64,000 nt of DNA from Dipodascopsis uninucleata var. uninucleata (GCA_030568195.1 JAJLTO010000001.1:1426001-1490000); one strand, 5' to 3'; numbered from the stretch's first letter, positions 42,051 through 54,611 are shown. Made by a program: numbers and translations. Notes: generated from the sequence alone by a model not told the origin.

Positions 42051-43635
42051 TTCTTTCTTGAATCAGTAGATAACAGTTGAGATTTCTGTGTTAGCACAAC
42101 TAAAATCTAGATTACAAATTAATGAGAAGCTCTTTAGAATCAAACGAGAGAGTTATATGTAAATTTGACATATATATAAGATAGTTGAGGCCACTACTTA
42201 AATAGGGTTTCATGATCGGTCCGGAACAGAGTGGGGGAGTCGGTGGCGTACTTATGTAGTAGTTTTGTCAAAACTAGTTAACTTTCTTGTATAATCGTAG
42301 CATTTTATGCGCCATGAGCAAGTGACATCAGCACATACCCTCTTCTGCAAAGGCGAATGACACATCCTTCCGTATACTTTCTTGCTTTCTCATCCATTGA
42401 GTTGTGGTTTTGTCTGTCGACTTTAAAAGAAAGTACCGTGACATTCTCTAAGATCCTTATCTATTTATGCTCTTTACTAAAATAAGATGAAAATACACAA
42501 GATTCTCTTTTAGCACTTAAGAGCTAGCAAGCGTTAAGTAGCAGTTATAACATAACATCTCATGCCACTCTCAAGCTATCTGAACCTCCCGATTGATCGA
42601 GATATGTAATATGTATGCCCTTCTTGGAATTCGCTCTACCTTGTTGATACGAAAATGGTTTCCTCTCCATACGGAGCGCTATTGTAGTTGGCAGTGGTCT
42701 CAGACATCACATCAGCTATTATCGATCTGAATATTTTCTTTAAGATGCCATAGCCATATGTCAAGACAGTTGGCCTAGAGCAGCTTAGTAAACCTGGCTC
42801 CTCTAGTATGTATGAATCAATAAATAAAAGATCCATGTCATTGCTATTAAACTAAAGTAAAGATATTCCTGTAGTCAGAACGTCGTCTACGAGATTCGCG
42901 TCATAATGATAACTATTTGGATTCGTAGTAATCTTTTCACACTTGCTTTTGACATCTGCAAGAACTTCACTGTCTATTTAATCATATGTGAAGTCCAAAC
43001 TCGCGCATAACGAGCTTCTATTGCTAATTTTTTTAAGCTACGTCTATGGGTTGCGTGCGAGCTGATTTCAGCGTGGTGATCATGTTTAATACATCCTAAT
43101 ACTAGAGAGATCAAGAATACTGGGCTACACATTTATTTTGGAAATTGACGCGATTACGAATATCGGACGTATTTCTATCTAATTTAATTTTAAGTTGCTA
43201 CGAGGTCCGGCTCTTTTGGCCGATATGTGCCGGATAATGAGTGAAGAGGGATGGCTGAAGAAGTGTAGACCTCGAGAAACAATTCGTCATAACCCTATTT
43301 AGTACCTATCTTGAAAGCCATTCCAGAACAAGATTGTTCTTTGAAAATCGTTGTTAACTTATTAAATGTTGGAAAAGCGATATCAATCATACAATACATA
43401 AAATCTGACAAGCACCTTTGTAACTCTGGCTGACTTAAAAGTAACTTTGACTAGATTTAAATATAAATTACTGGGAGAGAGTGCGATTCTAATTGAAGGA
43501 GCCCAAAAAGACGTACTCATCGGATATCATCTTGACCCTTTTGAAAATTTATGCACCGATCGATTTCAGGTCGTATTTAGCAGGTTATGAGAGAAAGAAA
43601 GATTCGATACTTTTTAAGAATATAGTAGAACTATA
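42051..43635. other. Intergenic, about 1.6 kb
   Basis: Divergent promoter region of the His-rich gene and taxilin. A 66-codon ATG frame on the minus strand (42636-42836) was examined and not called. No repeat or RNA recognised. Confidence 0.45.
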
Positions 43636-45444
43636 ATGAAAGGGAAGCGTGCAGGCTTACTTGATTCGGAAGATGTTTCGAGTACCAGATCAGATAGAAT
43701 GGAAAGTATGGTAAAGGCAGACGACACGAAAGACAAATCGAGTGACCACAGTAATCCTGAATGCTCCCCGTCCGAGAAGGAAAAGGAGGCCGTTAAAGAT
43801 AAGGTAAAGTTATCTAGGCATTTTAGCAGTTTAATGTACTATTATTGGCGTACAATACAAGATATAAGCAATGATAACTTTTGTTACAGCTATTAAAAGT
43901 ATGAATACTAACTTGCTAGAGTAAACCAGATCAATGACAAGCTTGAAGCAAGAATTGCGCATTTACAGCTTAAGGGCCCTATCGGTGAAGATGATGACGA
44001 TAAAATAATTGGTATGTGATAGAATTTCGGTAAGCCGAATATGGTCTGTGTGCGCTCGTAATTGACACTATTGTCATCTGTTTAACTATAGAACATCAAG
44101 CTCGCGAGGCTGCGAAGGAGCTTTCGGATATTTGCGATGATCATGATGACGACTATCTAGGTAAGATTTCTGCTATCCAGCAGAAGTATAGTGAGCTCTT
44201 TCAGGAGATGAAGCGTCATGAACGAGAGCACATGAGGGCCCGAAAGAGAGCGGAACAGCTTCAAAAGGATAATGAGGCGATCAAAGCCGAAGCTAGGAAA
44301 ACTGGCTCAGTGAAGGAAAGACTTGAAAACTTGTGCAGAGAACTCCAAAAGGAGAATAAGCGTATGAAGGTAGGCTGGCTAAAAGAAATTCTATTTCCTT
44401 TATCAATTCGAGATCTAATTTTCGAATCTTTTTTGGCAGGAGGAAAGTAATAACTTTGTCCAATCGGAAATGGAAAAGCGAGCTGCTCTTACCAAGAATT
44501 TTGAGTCAACTATATTCGAACTCACTAGTAGTCTTGAACGACATGCAATAGCTGCTGTTCAGGACCACGCCAATAGGAATGATCATCTAAAAAAATGTTT
44601 GAAGACATTTTTTGAGCAGTATGAGCTGCGTGATATTCAGTTCCAAAAGTTACTTCGATTCAAAGATTTGGAAGTACAAGTATATATGGGTCGATACGAT
44701 AGACAGAGAAAACGTGCGGAATCCGAATCTATGCGTGCTAAACTGTTATTGACACAAGTCTCCACCTTTACACAAACAGAATCCGAGCTCAGGTCGCAAT
44801 TAAATATTTATGTTGAGAAATTTAAGCAAGTAGAGGAGACCTTAAATAATTCTAATGATCTATTCTTAACGTTTCGAAAGGAGATGGAGCAGATGACGAA
44901 AAAGACTAAAAAGCTTGAGAAGGAGAATAAGCAACTGGCGAAAAAAGCAGAAGTCATGAATAGAAATATCATAGAAATGGCCGAAGAGCGAACTAAACAA
45001 CAAAAGGAAAGTGAAACCAACAAGAAACGAATGGCTAGACTCGAAAATCTCTGTCGTGCACTGCAAGCAGAGCGAATTGCACTGGAGAACCGATTAGCAG
45101 AGATCGAAGGAGAATTAAACGACGAGTCGTACGAGGAAGATGAAAATGGTGAATTTGATAATGAAGATGACTACGAAGACGAAGAAGTCTTAGAGAATGA
45201 TTTGGATCATAAGTCCACTGACGAGCAAGGCACCTTTCCATTTGATATCAAAAGTATTGAGCAAGCCTTGAAAAAGTACCCTCCTCACGTGAATTGTGAT
45301 GACGCCTGTCCAATTCATAACGAGCATGCCCCAGGACGACAAGAATGGTTGAAAATCCTCGAAGAGCATAGGCGACAAATGAAAATCGATAGTGCGGACT
45401 ATAAAAAACAAATGCAGCAATCAAAATCCGTTATTGAAAATTGA
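43636..45444 (+). CDS. Taxilin-family coiled-coil protein
   Basis: Long coiled-coil protein of the taxilin family, known in animals to bind syntaxins and the nascent-chain complex NAC. Exons 43636-43803, 43930-44011, 44092-44369 and 44440-45444; joined 1533 nt, 510 residues. The diagnostic pattern is the pair of repeated segments VKERLENLCRELQKENKRMK (exon 3) and MARLENLCRALQAERIAL near residue 385, together with YELRDIQFQKLLRFKDLEVQ and AKLLLTQVSTFTQTESELRSQL between them. The last 110 residues are strongly acidic (ESYEEDENGEFDNEDDYEDE), then a Cys/His-containing stretch. All splices keep frame. The 3' end lies 87 bp from the neighbouring convergent gene. Confidence 0.9.
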
Positions 45445-45531
45445 GGTATAGAAAACAATCAAACATAATAGATAAAGTTTAAGTAGGCTGTAAATAATAT
45501 AAAATTCATAGAGCGACTAGTTTTATAAATA

Positions 45532-46704
45532 TTAGACATTTCTTCTTCTTCTTCTTCTTCTTCTTTGTAGTACATTTAGCTTAGATCCAGTGACCCTTCG
45601 CATCAAATAAAAAGCGCCAAAATATATCTCAGATAGAGTCCATGAAGCAAAAACCTGTAATAGGCAAGCCTGCGCCATAATACGCCAATTACCAATCTCC
45701 CCATCTTTGTAAACCGGAGCAAAAGGATTGAGTCTCCGGGCTAGTTGACGATAAATTATTGCCTCAAAGGGTGCTGAAATAATTGCAGATACAGACATAG
45801 AAAGCATTGATCGAACTAGCTCTGGGAATGCTCTGGTGGACCGACTCTTCATCTGTGGCTTAAGGTTGGGTAACGGAAGTAGATTGATGACCAACGGGAC
45901 TACTCTCGACACATTCTTTTCAAGATATAATAATGTTGCATATTCACCGATGTACTTTCCATTAATCCTTAAAAAATCAAGTGAGAATAGTCTTTTGAAC
46001 ATGCTTACTGAAGGAAACAATTTCGACGTAGAATCCAATCTCAGAGTCTGAGCCATTTCCAGCTCAAGAAATGGCGTCGTAACATACCACCAGAACCCGC
46101 TGAATCTATATGTTTTTTAAATAACTTAGCTTGGTCAAAACAATATCGATCATTCCAATACGTACACTGAACTGATAGTATTTATTAGTGATCTATCGAG
46201 CCATCTCGGCCAAATGTTTGCGAGTGTCGCCGATACTAAAAATCCAGCAATATCTCCGCAAGATGAGAATACCTGATAGCATACGTTGGCGGTAATCCCC
46301 GCAAATAACTGACTCCACGATGATACTTTCCATATACTCCTCACGAATGCTAGATATGAAATATTTTCACTAGTCCGATAAACTTGCAGTAATGTTTCTA
46401 TGTTATCTAGTGGCCATAAAAGTATGAAGTTGAGTCCATGGCCGGCTATTAGCATTCCTATTCCCAGGGAATTCTGCCAGCTTTCTTGCCGTTCAATATC
46501 TATATCAGAAACATTCTCTCGTAGATTCAAGCCCACCGAAGAGCATATATTGCTTTGTGCCAATAACAGCCTGTTCTCTAGGTCTCTCGCACTAGCTGCT
46601 GCTTCTATAGTTTTGGACCTCTCCTGTTCGTCATAATACAAGGAGTTGTGCTGGTTAGTAAACTCTCTGCCTAACGCTAACCTCTCTATTCTTTGTATAA
46701 TCAT
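45532..46704 (-). CDS. Degenerate mitochondrial-carrier-like membrane protein
   Basis: Exons 46704-46166 and 46105-45532 give 370 residues (368 if the acceptor six bases further on is used). Three spaced motifs resemble the mitochondrial-carrier signature PxDxxKxxxQ: PLDNIETLLQ (near residue 105), PFLELEMAQT just after the splice, and PFEAIIYRQL near 295. Each follows a hydrophobic helix, giving a three-repeat SLC25 layout, but the usual basic residue is Glu or Ile. Loss of the charge network is typical of outer-membrane relatives such as Ugo1, SLC25A46 and MTCH, so a role in mitochondrial outer-membrane organisation is an inference. The C-terminus ends in eight arginines from a CTT/AAG microsatellite, then Asn-Val. 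Confidence 0.65.
45542..45565. repeat. (CTT)8 microsatellite coding a poly-Arg tail
   Basis: Eight uninterrupted CTT units on the plus strand; on the minus strand they are read as eight AGA codons just before the stop of the carrier-like gene. Confidence 0.95.
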
Positions 46705-47024
46705 TATTACTTCAAAATTTCCTTAGGCTCACTGGATTAGATCCAGCATTGCCATAACTAAGGAACCTCAGCTCCCTCCTAATATTGACTTGTTACTGGT
46801 TTATAAGCTGTCTTGAAATCAGCTTGCTGGTTACCTCCACAATTTTGCAGTCATCGAGGTATTTCTTTACCCTAATACACTATATTAGCAGAGCACCGAT
46901 AAAATTTTGAAATTTTTTGGGAAAAAAATTTGTGAGAGCATTTATTTCTATTTTTTCCATTATAGAACATTTCTTGTATATATGCTCCTCACCAAGGAAT
47001 TGAGGAATATCAGATAGAGCTAAA
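46705..47024. promoter_or_regulatory. Bidirectional promoter with RRPE-like A/T block before UTP13
   Basis: A 320-bp divergent promoter. At about 46901-46932 is a block of runs of A and T (AAAATTTTGAAATTTTTT, then GAAAAAAATTT) resembling the ribosomal RNA processing element TGAAAAATTTT that drives ribosome-biogenesis genes in yeasts. UTP13 is such a gene, which supports the reading, but the match is loose in an AT-rich genome. Confidence 0.35.
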
Positions 47025-49535
47025 ATGATTATAAATCGGTTATCGGCGACTATTAAGACAGATTTCGCTCATACGGCAATAGAGCCATTCTTCACAGGAA
47101 GTAGTGCTTCGATCAGTAGGGATCGAGATGTTCTTGCGACAGCTTTCGGAGAGGAAGTGGTTATAACTGACTTCCAGACTGGCCGGAGAATTCAGAAAAT
47201 TAAAGGAGTATGTGCTGAATAATTAATGCTAAAAGAATTTGTTTAATCAAGTGCGCTAGACTAACAATTTATATGATAGGATACTGAATTAGTTACTACT
47301 CTTGCAATATCTCCAGATGGTCAATATCTGGTAGTTTGCTCGAGATCATTTACCATAAGAATATATTCACTGCCGGATTGTGAACTTTTAACGTCATTCA
47401 AGGGCCACGATTCACCGGTCACAGTAATGGATATCGATAAAACCTCTACCTTAGTTGCTACCGGTGCGGCAGATGGATCAGTGAAGGTATGGGATTTACA
47501 AGGCGGCTATAACACTCACTCATTCCGTGGACATGAAGGGGTAGTTAGTGCTATAAAGATTTATGGATTGCAAGGCGAGACAAGATGGCAAGTTGCGTCA
47601 GGGGCTGATGACACTCATGTACGAGTATGGGATCTTGTCAAACGTAAATGCGTTGCAGTCTTTAATGAAGGACACGTTAGTGTAGTTAGAGGCCTTGACT
47701 TCAATAAAGATGGATCCATCTTGATCAGTGGTGGTAGAGACAAGGTTGTGAATGTGTGGAATTTAAAGAAATATGGCCTCATCAAAACAATTTTGGTTTT
47801 TGATGAACTTGAGGTTGCTGGATTTCTCTCTGGTGCGTCACTCTCCAAAAACTCTGATGACATCATTTATACAGGTGGTGAGAAAGGTGTCTTGCAATTA
47901 TGGTCCTTAGAGAGTGGTCAAGAGATCTCATCTCTAGATCGCCACTTGAAGACATCTGAGGATGTTTCTGTTTCACAGGTACTTTATTTTCCTTCTTGGG
48001 ACGACACAGTTATCACAATATTGTCAGATCAAACGCTGTTGGAGCAATCCGTAAGCTCGTCCAACTTGCCAATTATTCGAAGATTATCGGGAAACAATGG
48101 CGAAATTATCGACTTAGCGTATGTCGGACCTCAAAATGAATTAGGAATTTCAAAGTACTTGGCTCTGGCTACTAATTCTCCCGATATTCGTGTCCTGGAG
48201 ATAGAGAGTCAGTCAACAACAATACTTGAAGGGCACACTGACATTGTGATCTGCATCGATGCGTCTATTGATGGCCTGTGGTTGGCTAGCGGTGGAAAGG
48301 ACAATGTTGCACGACTATGGAGATGGACTTCTTCCAACAATAACAGCGGTTCTTTCAATCTCTGGGCGACATTCAAGGGCCATGCGGAATCGATTGGCGG
48401 AATTGGATTAGCTCGATCAGTTACGTCTACTAGTTATCCACGTTTTCTTATTACTGGCTCTCAAGATCTCACTGTCAAGAAATGGAGTTTGCCAACGCCT
48501 ACTTCTGAAGTTTTGGAAATATCAAGGGCAACTTTTACCAAGAAGGCACATGATAAGGATATCAATGCAATTGATGTAGCTCCTAATGATGAATTCTTCG
48601 CCTCTGCATCTCAAGACAGAACTATAAAAGTATATTCTACGGAAGATGGTGAAACGGTCGGTATACTACGTGGTCATAAGCGAGGGGTGTGGAGTGTTAA
48701 GTTTTCGATCTATGATAAGCTTTTAGTGTCTGGAAGTGGTGATAAAACTGTGAAAGTATGGAATTTGCGAGATTATACTTGTGTCAAAACCTTTGAGGGC
48801 CACACTAACTCAGTCCTGAAAGTATCTTTTTTGTCTCTTGGTAACCAAATTGCAAGCGCAGGAGGTGATGGATTGGTCAAGGTATGGGATATCAAGAGTG
48901 CTGAATGCAATGCTACTCTCGATAATCATGAAGATAAGGTGTGGTCTTTAACGACTCGACGAGATGACAGGGTTATCGTTTCAGGTGGCGGCGATTCAGT
49001 TATCACTTTCTGGGAAGACGTTACCGAAGAAGTACAGGAGCAAAGGGCACTTGAGAGAGAAGAGCTGATTGAGAAAGAGCAAGAGCTGTCAAATCATATT
49101 GTAAGACATGAATGGAAAAATGCTATATTATTGGCGATGTCATTAGATCATCCACATAGGCTGTTGAGTCTCTTTGTTACTGTCATGGCCGAGAATCACG
49201 AAGAAGGTTCAGTTGTAGGACTTAAAGAGGTTGATGCTGTTCTTTCATCATTAACAAAGGATCAATTGCAAGTCCTCTTTAAGCGAATCAGAGATTGGAA
49301 CACCAATGCTAGAACATCCCCAGTCGCTCAGCGTCTTCTACATACTATCCTTCTCGCTTATCCTCCCGAAACAATTTTGGAGATTGAAGATATAAGAAGA
49401 ACATTAGGAGCTCTGCTACCATATAGTGAGCGTCATTATAATCGAGTCAACGAGCTGCTTGAAGATAGTTTCATTGTCGACTTCACGTTAAGACAAATGG
49501 ATGAGATTTTGGTTGCAAAAATGGAGGATCTATAG
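47025..49535 (+). CDS. UTP13: U3 snoRNP / SSU processome protein Utp13
   Basis: Nucleolar WD40 protein of the UTP-B subcomplex, needed for 18S rRNA processing. Exons 47025-47207 and 47280-49535; joined 2439 nt, 812 residues, next to yeast Utp13 at about 817. Tandem WD repeats fill the first ~660 residues, enough for two beta propellers; clear units include ATGAADGSVKVWDLQG, SGGRDKVVNVWNLKK, ASGGKDNVARLWRW, TGSQDLTVKKWSL, ASASQDRTIKVYS, SGSGDKTVKVWNLRD and SAGGDGLVKVWDIKS. The C-terminal helical Utp13 domain starts after EVQEQRALEREELIEKEQEL and includes LLAYPPETILEI and LLPYSERHYNRVNELLEDSF. The intron has a GACTAAC-type branch site. Confidence 0.95.
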
Positions 49536-49677
49536 ACTGTAAATAGAAGTTATAAAAGTGATCATTGATTTGTTTAGGTGTTGGGCTAATAAAATTTAAT
49601 TTTGCTTCATTATGACCAATACTTTTTTCTGTTTATTTCAACTTGAAGGAATCAACTGTGGTCATTTCGTATTCCCG

Positions 49678-51513
49678 CTAGAATCTAGAAATATCTCTTC
49701 CAAAGAGAAAGCTTACAATCCTGCGATAAACTGTATCAGACAAGATAAACAAATTATTTTCTTCCAAGCTTACCAGTATATCATGATTAAAATCTTGTTT
49801 TTGATACTAACACTCATTGAAAGGTAGGCGGCTCTCCATAGGAGCCATGCTGTTCGTCTAATAAAATGCAATATGGCAATTAATTAGTATCAAAGTTACA
49901 TAGTTGAATCATTCTTAACAGATTGTCAAATACCCTTTTATTTTAGAAGCTGATCCAGTGTCAACTACTGCTTCCCACCCTCCGATATATGCCATAATGC
50001 CATGGTTTTCGAATGTGAAAGGTAATTTAGATTTTTTAATGTTTCCCCGGGCTTCACTATTTAGTTTCTTACTTAAATAAATCGCTTTTTGATTTGCAAC
50101 CTGTGCAGTAGCTGGAAGCAAATACTTCTCAATTTGTGCGCAATCTCCAATGGCGTATACGTCTTTGTCTACAACTCGAACTTCAGACATACTTTCAGTA
50201 TCCTTCACTCTGCAATATATATTTAAGTTCGCATCAGTGAGAAGATTTTGCTTCTCATCCTTCACGATATCAGTACAATAACTAGTGAACGGATTTGGCG
50301 CTAACCCTGTAGACCAAACTATAAGTCCATGAGGGATGTTTTCAGGTTCGCCACTAGAGTTAATTATTTTAATCTCAGATGGCGTTACTTCCAGTACCTT
50401 CACTCCAGTTCTAATATTAATGCCTTTTCCGCGAAACTGACTTTCCGCATATGCAGATAAACTCTTGTCAAAAGCACTTAGAATATTCTTAGCGACATCG
50501 AATAATGTTACTTTTGTATAAGGCATTAATGATGGATATATTAACTTCAGGTCATCATTCAGTAGATCTGTGAGCTCCGCAGCAAATTCAACACCTGTAG
50601 CTATTAAGTAGCAAACAAATATTTAGTAATTTTAACGCAACAACAAGAGTTTCAGGACACTTACGACCACCTCCAACAATACAAAAATGTAGTAATCTTC
50701 GTTTATGTTCTTCAGAAACTGTAAAGAAAGATGCTGCTTCGAATCCTAAATTTATCAGTGTCAGCATTATATATTGTTCGTTGCCGTCATTTCGTGGAAT
50801 ACCATCTTACTTTCAAGTATTCGATTTCTGATTTTTCTAGCATTGTCAACATCTTTTAGAAAAAATACATTTTCTTTAACACCTTTAATATTGAAAGTCT
50901 GTGAATAGCATCCTACAGCTATTACCAGTTTATCATATTCAATGCGCAATATGGTATCTGACTTTACGCCATTAATCTTGGGTTTGATCATAACCCACTT
51001 TTTCTGAAGGTCAACCTCAGTTGCGACTGCCTCTGCTACTTCTAGAGAAGATTGATAGCTCATCCCGCTTGTCTTCCATAAGGCAGAACAGAGCTTATTC
51101 CAAAGCTGTCCGCGACCTCTTATGCTCTCGACAATGCAACGAGGCTCTAGTGTTCCAACGGAGATTGAAGCAAGTAAAGGAGTAAAAACAAAGTAAGATC
51201 TAGGGGATATCACAATGCACCTATAGAGAGAGGGATCCAAATGTCGGATGGTATTGAATCCTGCCCACCCCGATCCAAGTACAACCACAGTCGTACGTTC
51301 TAATCAGCAATAATGACATATGATAATCAGCAATCAAAATTTTCCGGGGCAGGAAATAATCTCTAACTCACTGTCTAATGGCTCGCTAGGAGTAGTTTTA
51401 GCTATATGAGACTTAAATATCCCCGTTGACACCAGTGAGCTTTTGAGTCTGTTTAAAACTTTGTGTCCTCGCTGCGCCGTTTGATATAATCTGAACTTAA
51501 CACTGAGTAGCAT
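49678..51513 (-). CDS. Type II (alternative) NADH:ubiquinone oxidoreductase
   Basis: Single-subunit, rotenone-insensitive NADH dehydrogenase of the inner mitochondrial membrane (Ndi1/Nde family). Six exons: 51513-51372, 51299-50811, 50745-50665, 50600-49934, 49857-49774 and 49720-49678; joined 1506 nt, 501 residues. FAD-binding GSGWAG is at residues 56-61, the NADH-binding GGGPTGVEFAAEL starts at 235 (split by intron 3), and the C-terminal FAD contact is VYAIGDCAQ. The last two exons encode the amphipathic membrane anchor and the family ending FLFGRDISRF. A basic, acid-poor N-terminus suggests a mitochondrial presequence. No EF-hand insert is present. Whether it faces matrix or intermembrane space cannot be told. 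Convergent with UTP13, 142 bp apart. Confidence 0.93.
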
Positions 51514-52904
51514 AATGCTTGAAGTCAGAATCCGATGCAGTCAATATTCAGGTAATTTTGGTTTTCATGGGTCCAGCTCTTATTTATACTGGGACCGACA
51601 GGTAGCTTGTCTCGGACGGAAGTTTGTTGACACAACAACTTGACTAATTCTACACAGGCGTACTACTCTAGAACACACCCAAGTAGAATGGTGCTGGGTT
51701 TCTTGCCGACAAGTTTAAGTATCAAAGTTTGCAAATAACTAAAATCTGAAAGGATACTGAGCTATTCGTATGTGCTTGTGATAACTATACATTTGACTGA
51801 GACGAACCAACACTATTGCTCATCGTGATGTAATATACACGAAGCTAACGAGACTACATGGAGATACTTAGGAGCGCAATCAGAATTATCAAGGACCTGG
51901 TATCGCTAGCCAGTAGACACAAACTGTAATTATATTAATAAATCAATTGTTCTTAGAGAGATACAAGCGCTTGACGAACTGGTTTCGATCTCGTTCATAC
52001 TAGTAGTCTTCGTCTCTACTTCAGCTGGGAGCAATTGGTGGTTATCACGCCCATTGTTTTGTGTGATGCAAATTGCATACCAGCCAAAAATAAGAGTCCC
52101 ACCATTAAACTCTATTGCAATTAAGAATCTATTACACCATTGTTATGTAATGACACGCGAACTTGATTATGCACGTGATAAAAACGTCATGAATAATAAT
52201 GATGCGTACATCGAGGATGAGTTGAATCTTGACTACAGGAATTGCCGGCAACGAGCTATATGCATATTTTTGTATCAAACCGCTACTTCAAAAATAGCAA
52301 TTAAGTTATATTGTAAGTATAAAATACTTTATTACTTGGCGGGAATACATCTTATTAAGTCCTTCCTGAATGAATCAAAACTTTGCTGAAGTCAGCTAAC
52401 TATTCAGTTTGCTGGTATCTGTAGATACACTACTATGACCGTAAAGCTTCCTATGGTAAATAATTAAAAGAATCATCTCTCTTCGCTTTCTAGATTAGCA
52501 TTAATTTTTTAATAGAAGATATTTTGCTAGTCATTATAAGTGTGATTTCTTTCCGATCGACGTTAGTACGTTCGATAGGTTAGTCGCATTATTGTTAATT
52601 TGGCCATCGATAACGGAGCTCGGCAATCGCTATATCAGTTTTTTAAATATTTAACCGTATGTCTTGTTAAAACTAACTAGACAGTTCGCGCATATGGCAC
52701 CAAATTAATGCTAAGGGAGGCAAAGTATGAGTCTCACTGACTGAACTCCCAATAAGAGAATTGAAACCCAACCCTTTTTAGTAGAGATAATTACTTAACT
52801 CTACAAGGGCCTGAACGTTTTATTCGACCACCGCAGCTTATATTTAGTACTACACTTGAAAAATACAATCTAGCTGTATAGTGCGTTAGACAGAGTTGAC
52901 AGGT
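51514..52904. other. Intergenic, about 1.4 kb
   Basis: Divergent promoter region between the NADH dehydrogenase and Atos genes. Only short frames of random composition are seen. No repeats or RNA recognised. Confidence 0.5.
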
Positions 52905-54611
52905 ATGCCTTCGCTTTTTCCAAGCCCTTTTCCTTCTGGCAACGCCAGTTCCGCAGAGAATCTGCAAGTTACTGAAGAGAACCAGCAAGAAAATGAAGAG
53001 AGATACAGCACCGAAGAGACTTTTGACAGCGAGGATGATCAATATTTGCGATATAGGTATTCAATGCTGGATGCACCAACCGTGATAACTGCGAATAGTC
53101 AGTTAGAAGTGTCCAAGCCAAGTTCAGAAGTGGTGAAAGATGCATTCTTTGACGGCATCTACCGCCTTCAAAGATATCAGACCCATCACCGCCAACAAAG
53201 CAACTCTGAATCTGGCACCAACTTCACAGCAGCTACTGGATATGGCTTAGGGAATAGTGTGCCAGGGTATCAAGGCCACCAATTTCATATACCTTCGTCG
53301 CCTTTATCGCGGTCAACAATTTCCAGTAATTATGATGCAAGCAATATTAGAGGCAGTGTTACTAGCAGAAGGCTCTCTATATCGCCAGTGTCGCTTTCGC
53401 CGGACAATACACTTGCTCAGATGAGAAGGCGACGATCTTCATTATATCATTCCCATTCAGAGGCACTGATAGGTTCATATGAAGAGTCTTTGCTCTCTGG
53501 TAGGATGTCTACACCATCTTCTAAACCTGCGGTGACTTTTCTTGCAAAAGTGGGTGTCTTAGGTATGGGTGACGTTTGCCCTCCGAAGCTCAGGTGTCCT
53601 CGCCATCTTCTTTTGGAGTTTGAGGCAGTCTATTATGATTGGCAATCAGCATCTGGAAGTCCTGCGGATGTTAGGGGCAGTCCCTATGTTGGTGGTCTTG
53701 ATCTCGAAGATCACTATGTAACAGAGTTTGCAAAGAGGGAAGCAACGCCCAGTCAAGATAGCAGTAAAAGAAAGAGAAGAGCTGGCTCTGCATTTCCCGG
53801 ATATAGAATACCTAGTCAAGGTCAGATTCAAATTGTCATCTCAAATCCTCATAGAACTGCTATAAATCTATTTCTTATTCCGTATGATCTGCGCAATATG
53901 CCGGCTGGTACACGTACTTTCTTACGTCAAAAGACTATGGTAGTCAGTGGTTCCGATGACAGTACACACTCTAATCTGAAAGGGAGCCTTAGACAAGCGG
54001 TACACATTCATGTTGTTTGTACTGAGCCGGGGAAGTTTTATTTATTTCGTAACGTGAGGCTTGTATTCGAAAATCGTGCTATTGACGCTACTGCTACTGC
54101 AGATCACGGAATCATTCCTTCATCAAATAATGGTACTTATAGTAATCGTCAGTCTACATCAACCACGAAAGAAAGGATTAAGGTAGAAACTATCGTTGGA
54201 GCATATTCTTCATACAACCAGCAAAATTCTCCGTTTTTGAGTGGAAAAATAATCAAGGATGATATCCAGCGGTCACCTGGTAACGCAGTTTCAAATATCA
54301 CCCGTTCTGATGAACAAGTTCTCGCAACTGAAACCGAAAAGCTATCAATAAAACCACATTTTGGAAATGCAACATTAGAAAATACAAATTCAAAGGAATC
54401 GCTTTACATGTCAAGCAAGTCGGAATCAGCTTTGTCTAAGAAACTGAAGTTTGGTAGAGAACTGTTTACGTTAGATATTCGGGCCAAACACGAGGATCAG
54501 AATAAAGGAGGTGCAGCTGATAATTCGAATGATTTACAGTCAGATACTCAATTAGATAATGACAAACTTATGACCTGGGGCGAATTATATCACAGAAGGC
54601 TTGGGTCGTAA
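52905..54611 (+). CDS. Atos-family (FAM214) conserved-domain protein
   Basis: Protein of 568 residues with the Atos/FAM214 conserved region; animal relatives are nuclear transcription regulators and a fission-yeast relative exists, but the fungal role is unknown. The N-terminus is acidic and Ser-rich. The family core starts with LLSGRMSTPSSKP near residue 195, VGVLGMGDVCPPKLRCPRH near 215, then FPGYRIPSQGQIQIVISNPH near 300 and IPYDLRNMPAGTRTFLRQ near 330, ending at FYLFRNVRLVFENRA near 385. The rest is disordered up to a short C-terminal DKLMTWGELYHRRLGS. I start at the first ATG (52905, MPSLFPSPFPSG). One exon; no missing block noticed. Confidence 0.85.
   Translation: MPSLFPSPFPSGNASSAENLQVTEENQQENEERYSTEETFDSEDDQYLRYRYSMLDAPTVITANSQLEVSKPSSEVVKDAFFDGIYRLQRYQTHHRQQSNSESGTNFTAATGYGLGNSVPGYQGHQFHIPSSPLSRSTISSNYDASNIRGSVTSRRLSISPVSLSPDNTLAQMRRRRSSLYHSHSEALIGSYEESLLSGRMSTPSSKPAVTFLAKVGVLGMGDVCPPKLRCPRHLLLEFEAVYYDWQSASGSPADVRGSPYVGGLDLEDHYVTEFAKREATPSQDSSKRKRRAGSAFPGYRIPSQGQIQIVISNPHRTAINLFLIPYDLRNMPAGTRTFLRQKTMVVSGSDDSTHSNLKGSLRQAVHIHVVCTEPGKFYLFRNVRLVFENRAIDATATADHGIIPSSNNGTYSNRQSTSTTKERIKVETIVGAYSSYNQQNSPFLSGKIIKDDIQRSPGNAVSNITRSDEQVLATETEKLSIKPHFGNATLENTNSKESLYMSSKSESALSKKLKFGRELFTLDIRAKHEDQNKGGAADNSNDLQSDTQLDNDKLMTWGELYHRRLGS

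Noticed and set aside
42636-42836. 66-codon minus-strand ATG frame
   Set aside because: Somewhat protein-like and followed by a possible donor, but no acceptable next exon or family match was found.
52054-52389. 111-codon frame between the NADH dehydrogenase and Atos genes
   Set aside because: No motif, random composition, and no splice connection to the Atos gene that would extend its N-terminus.
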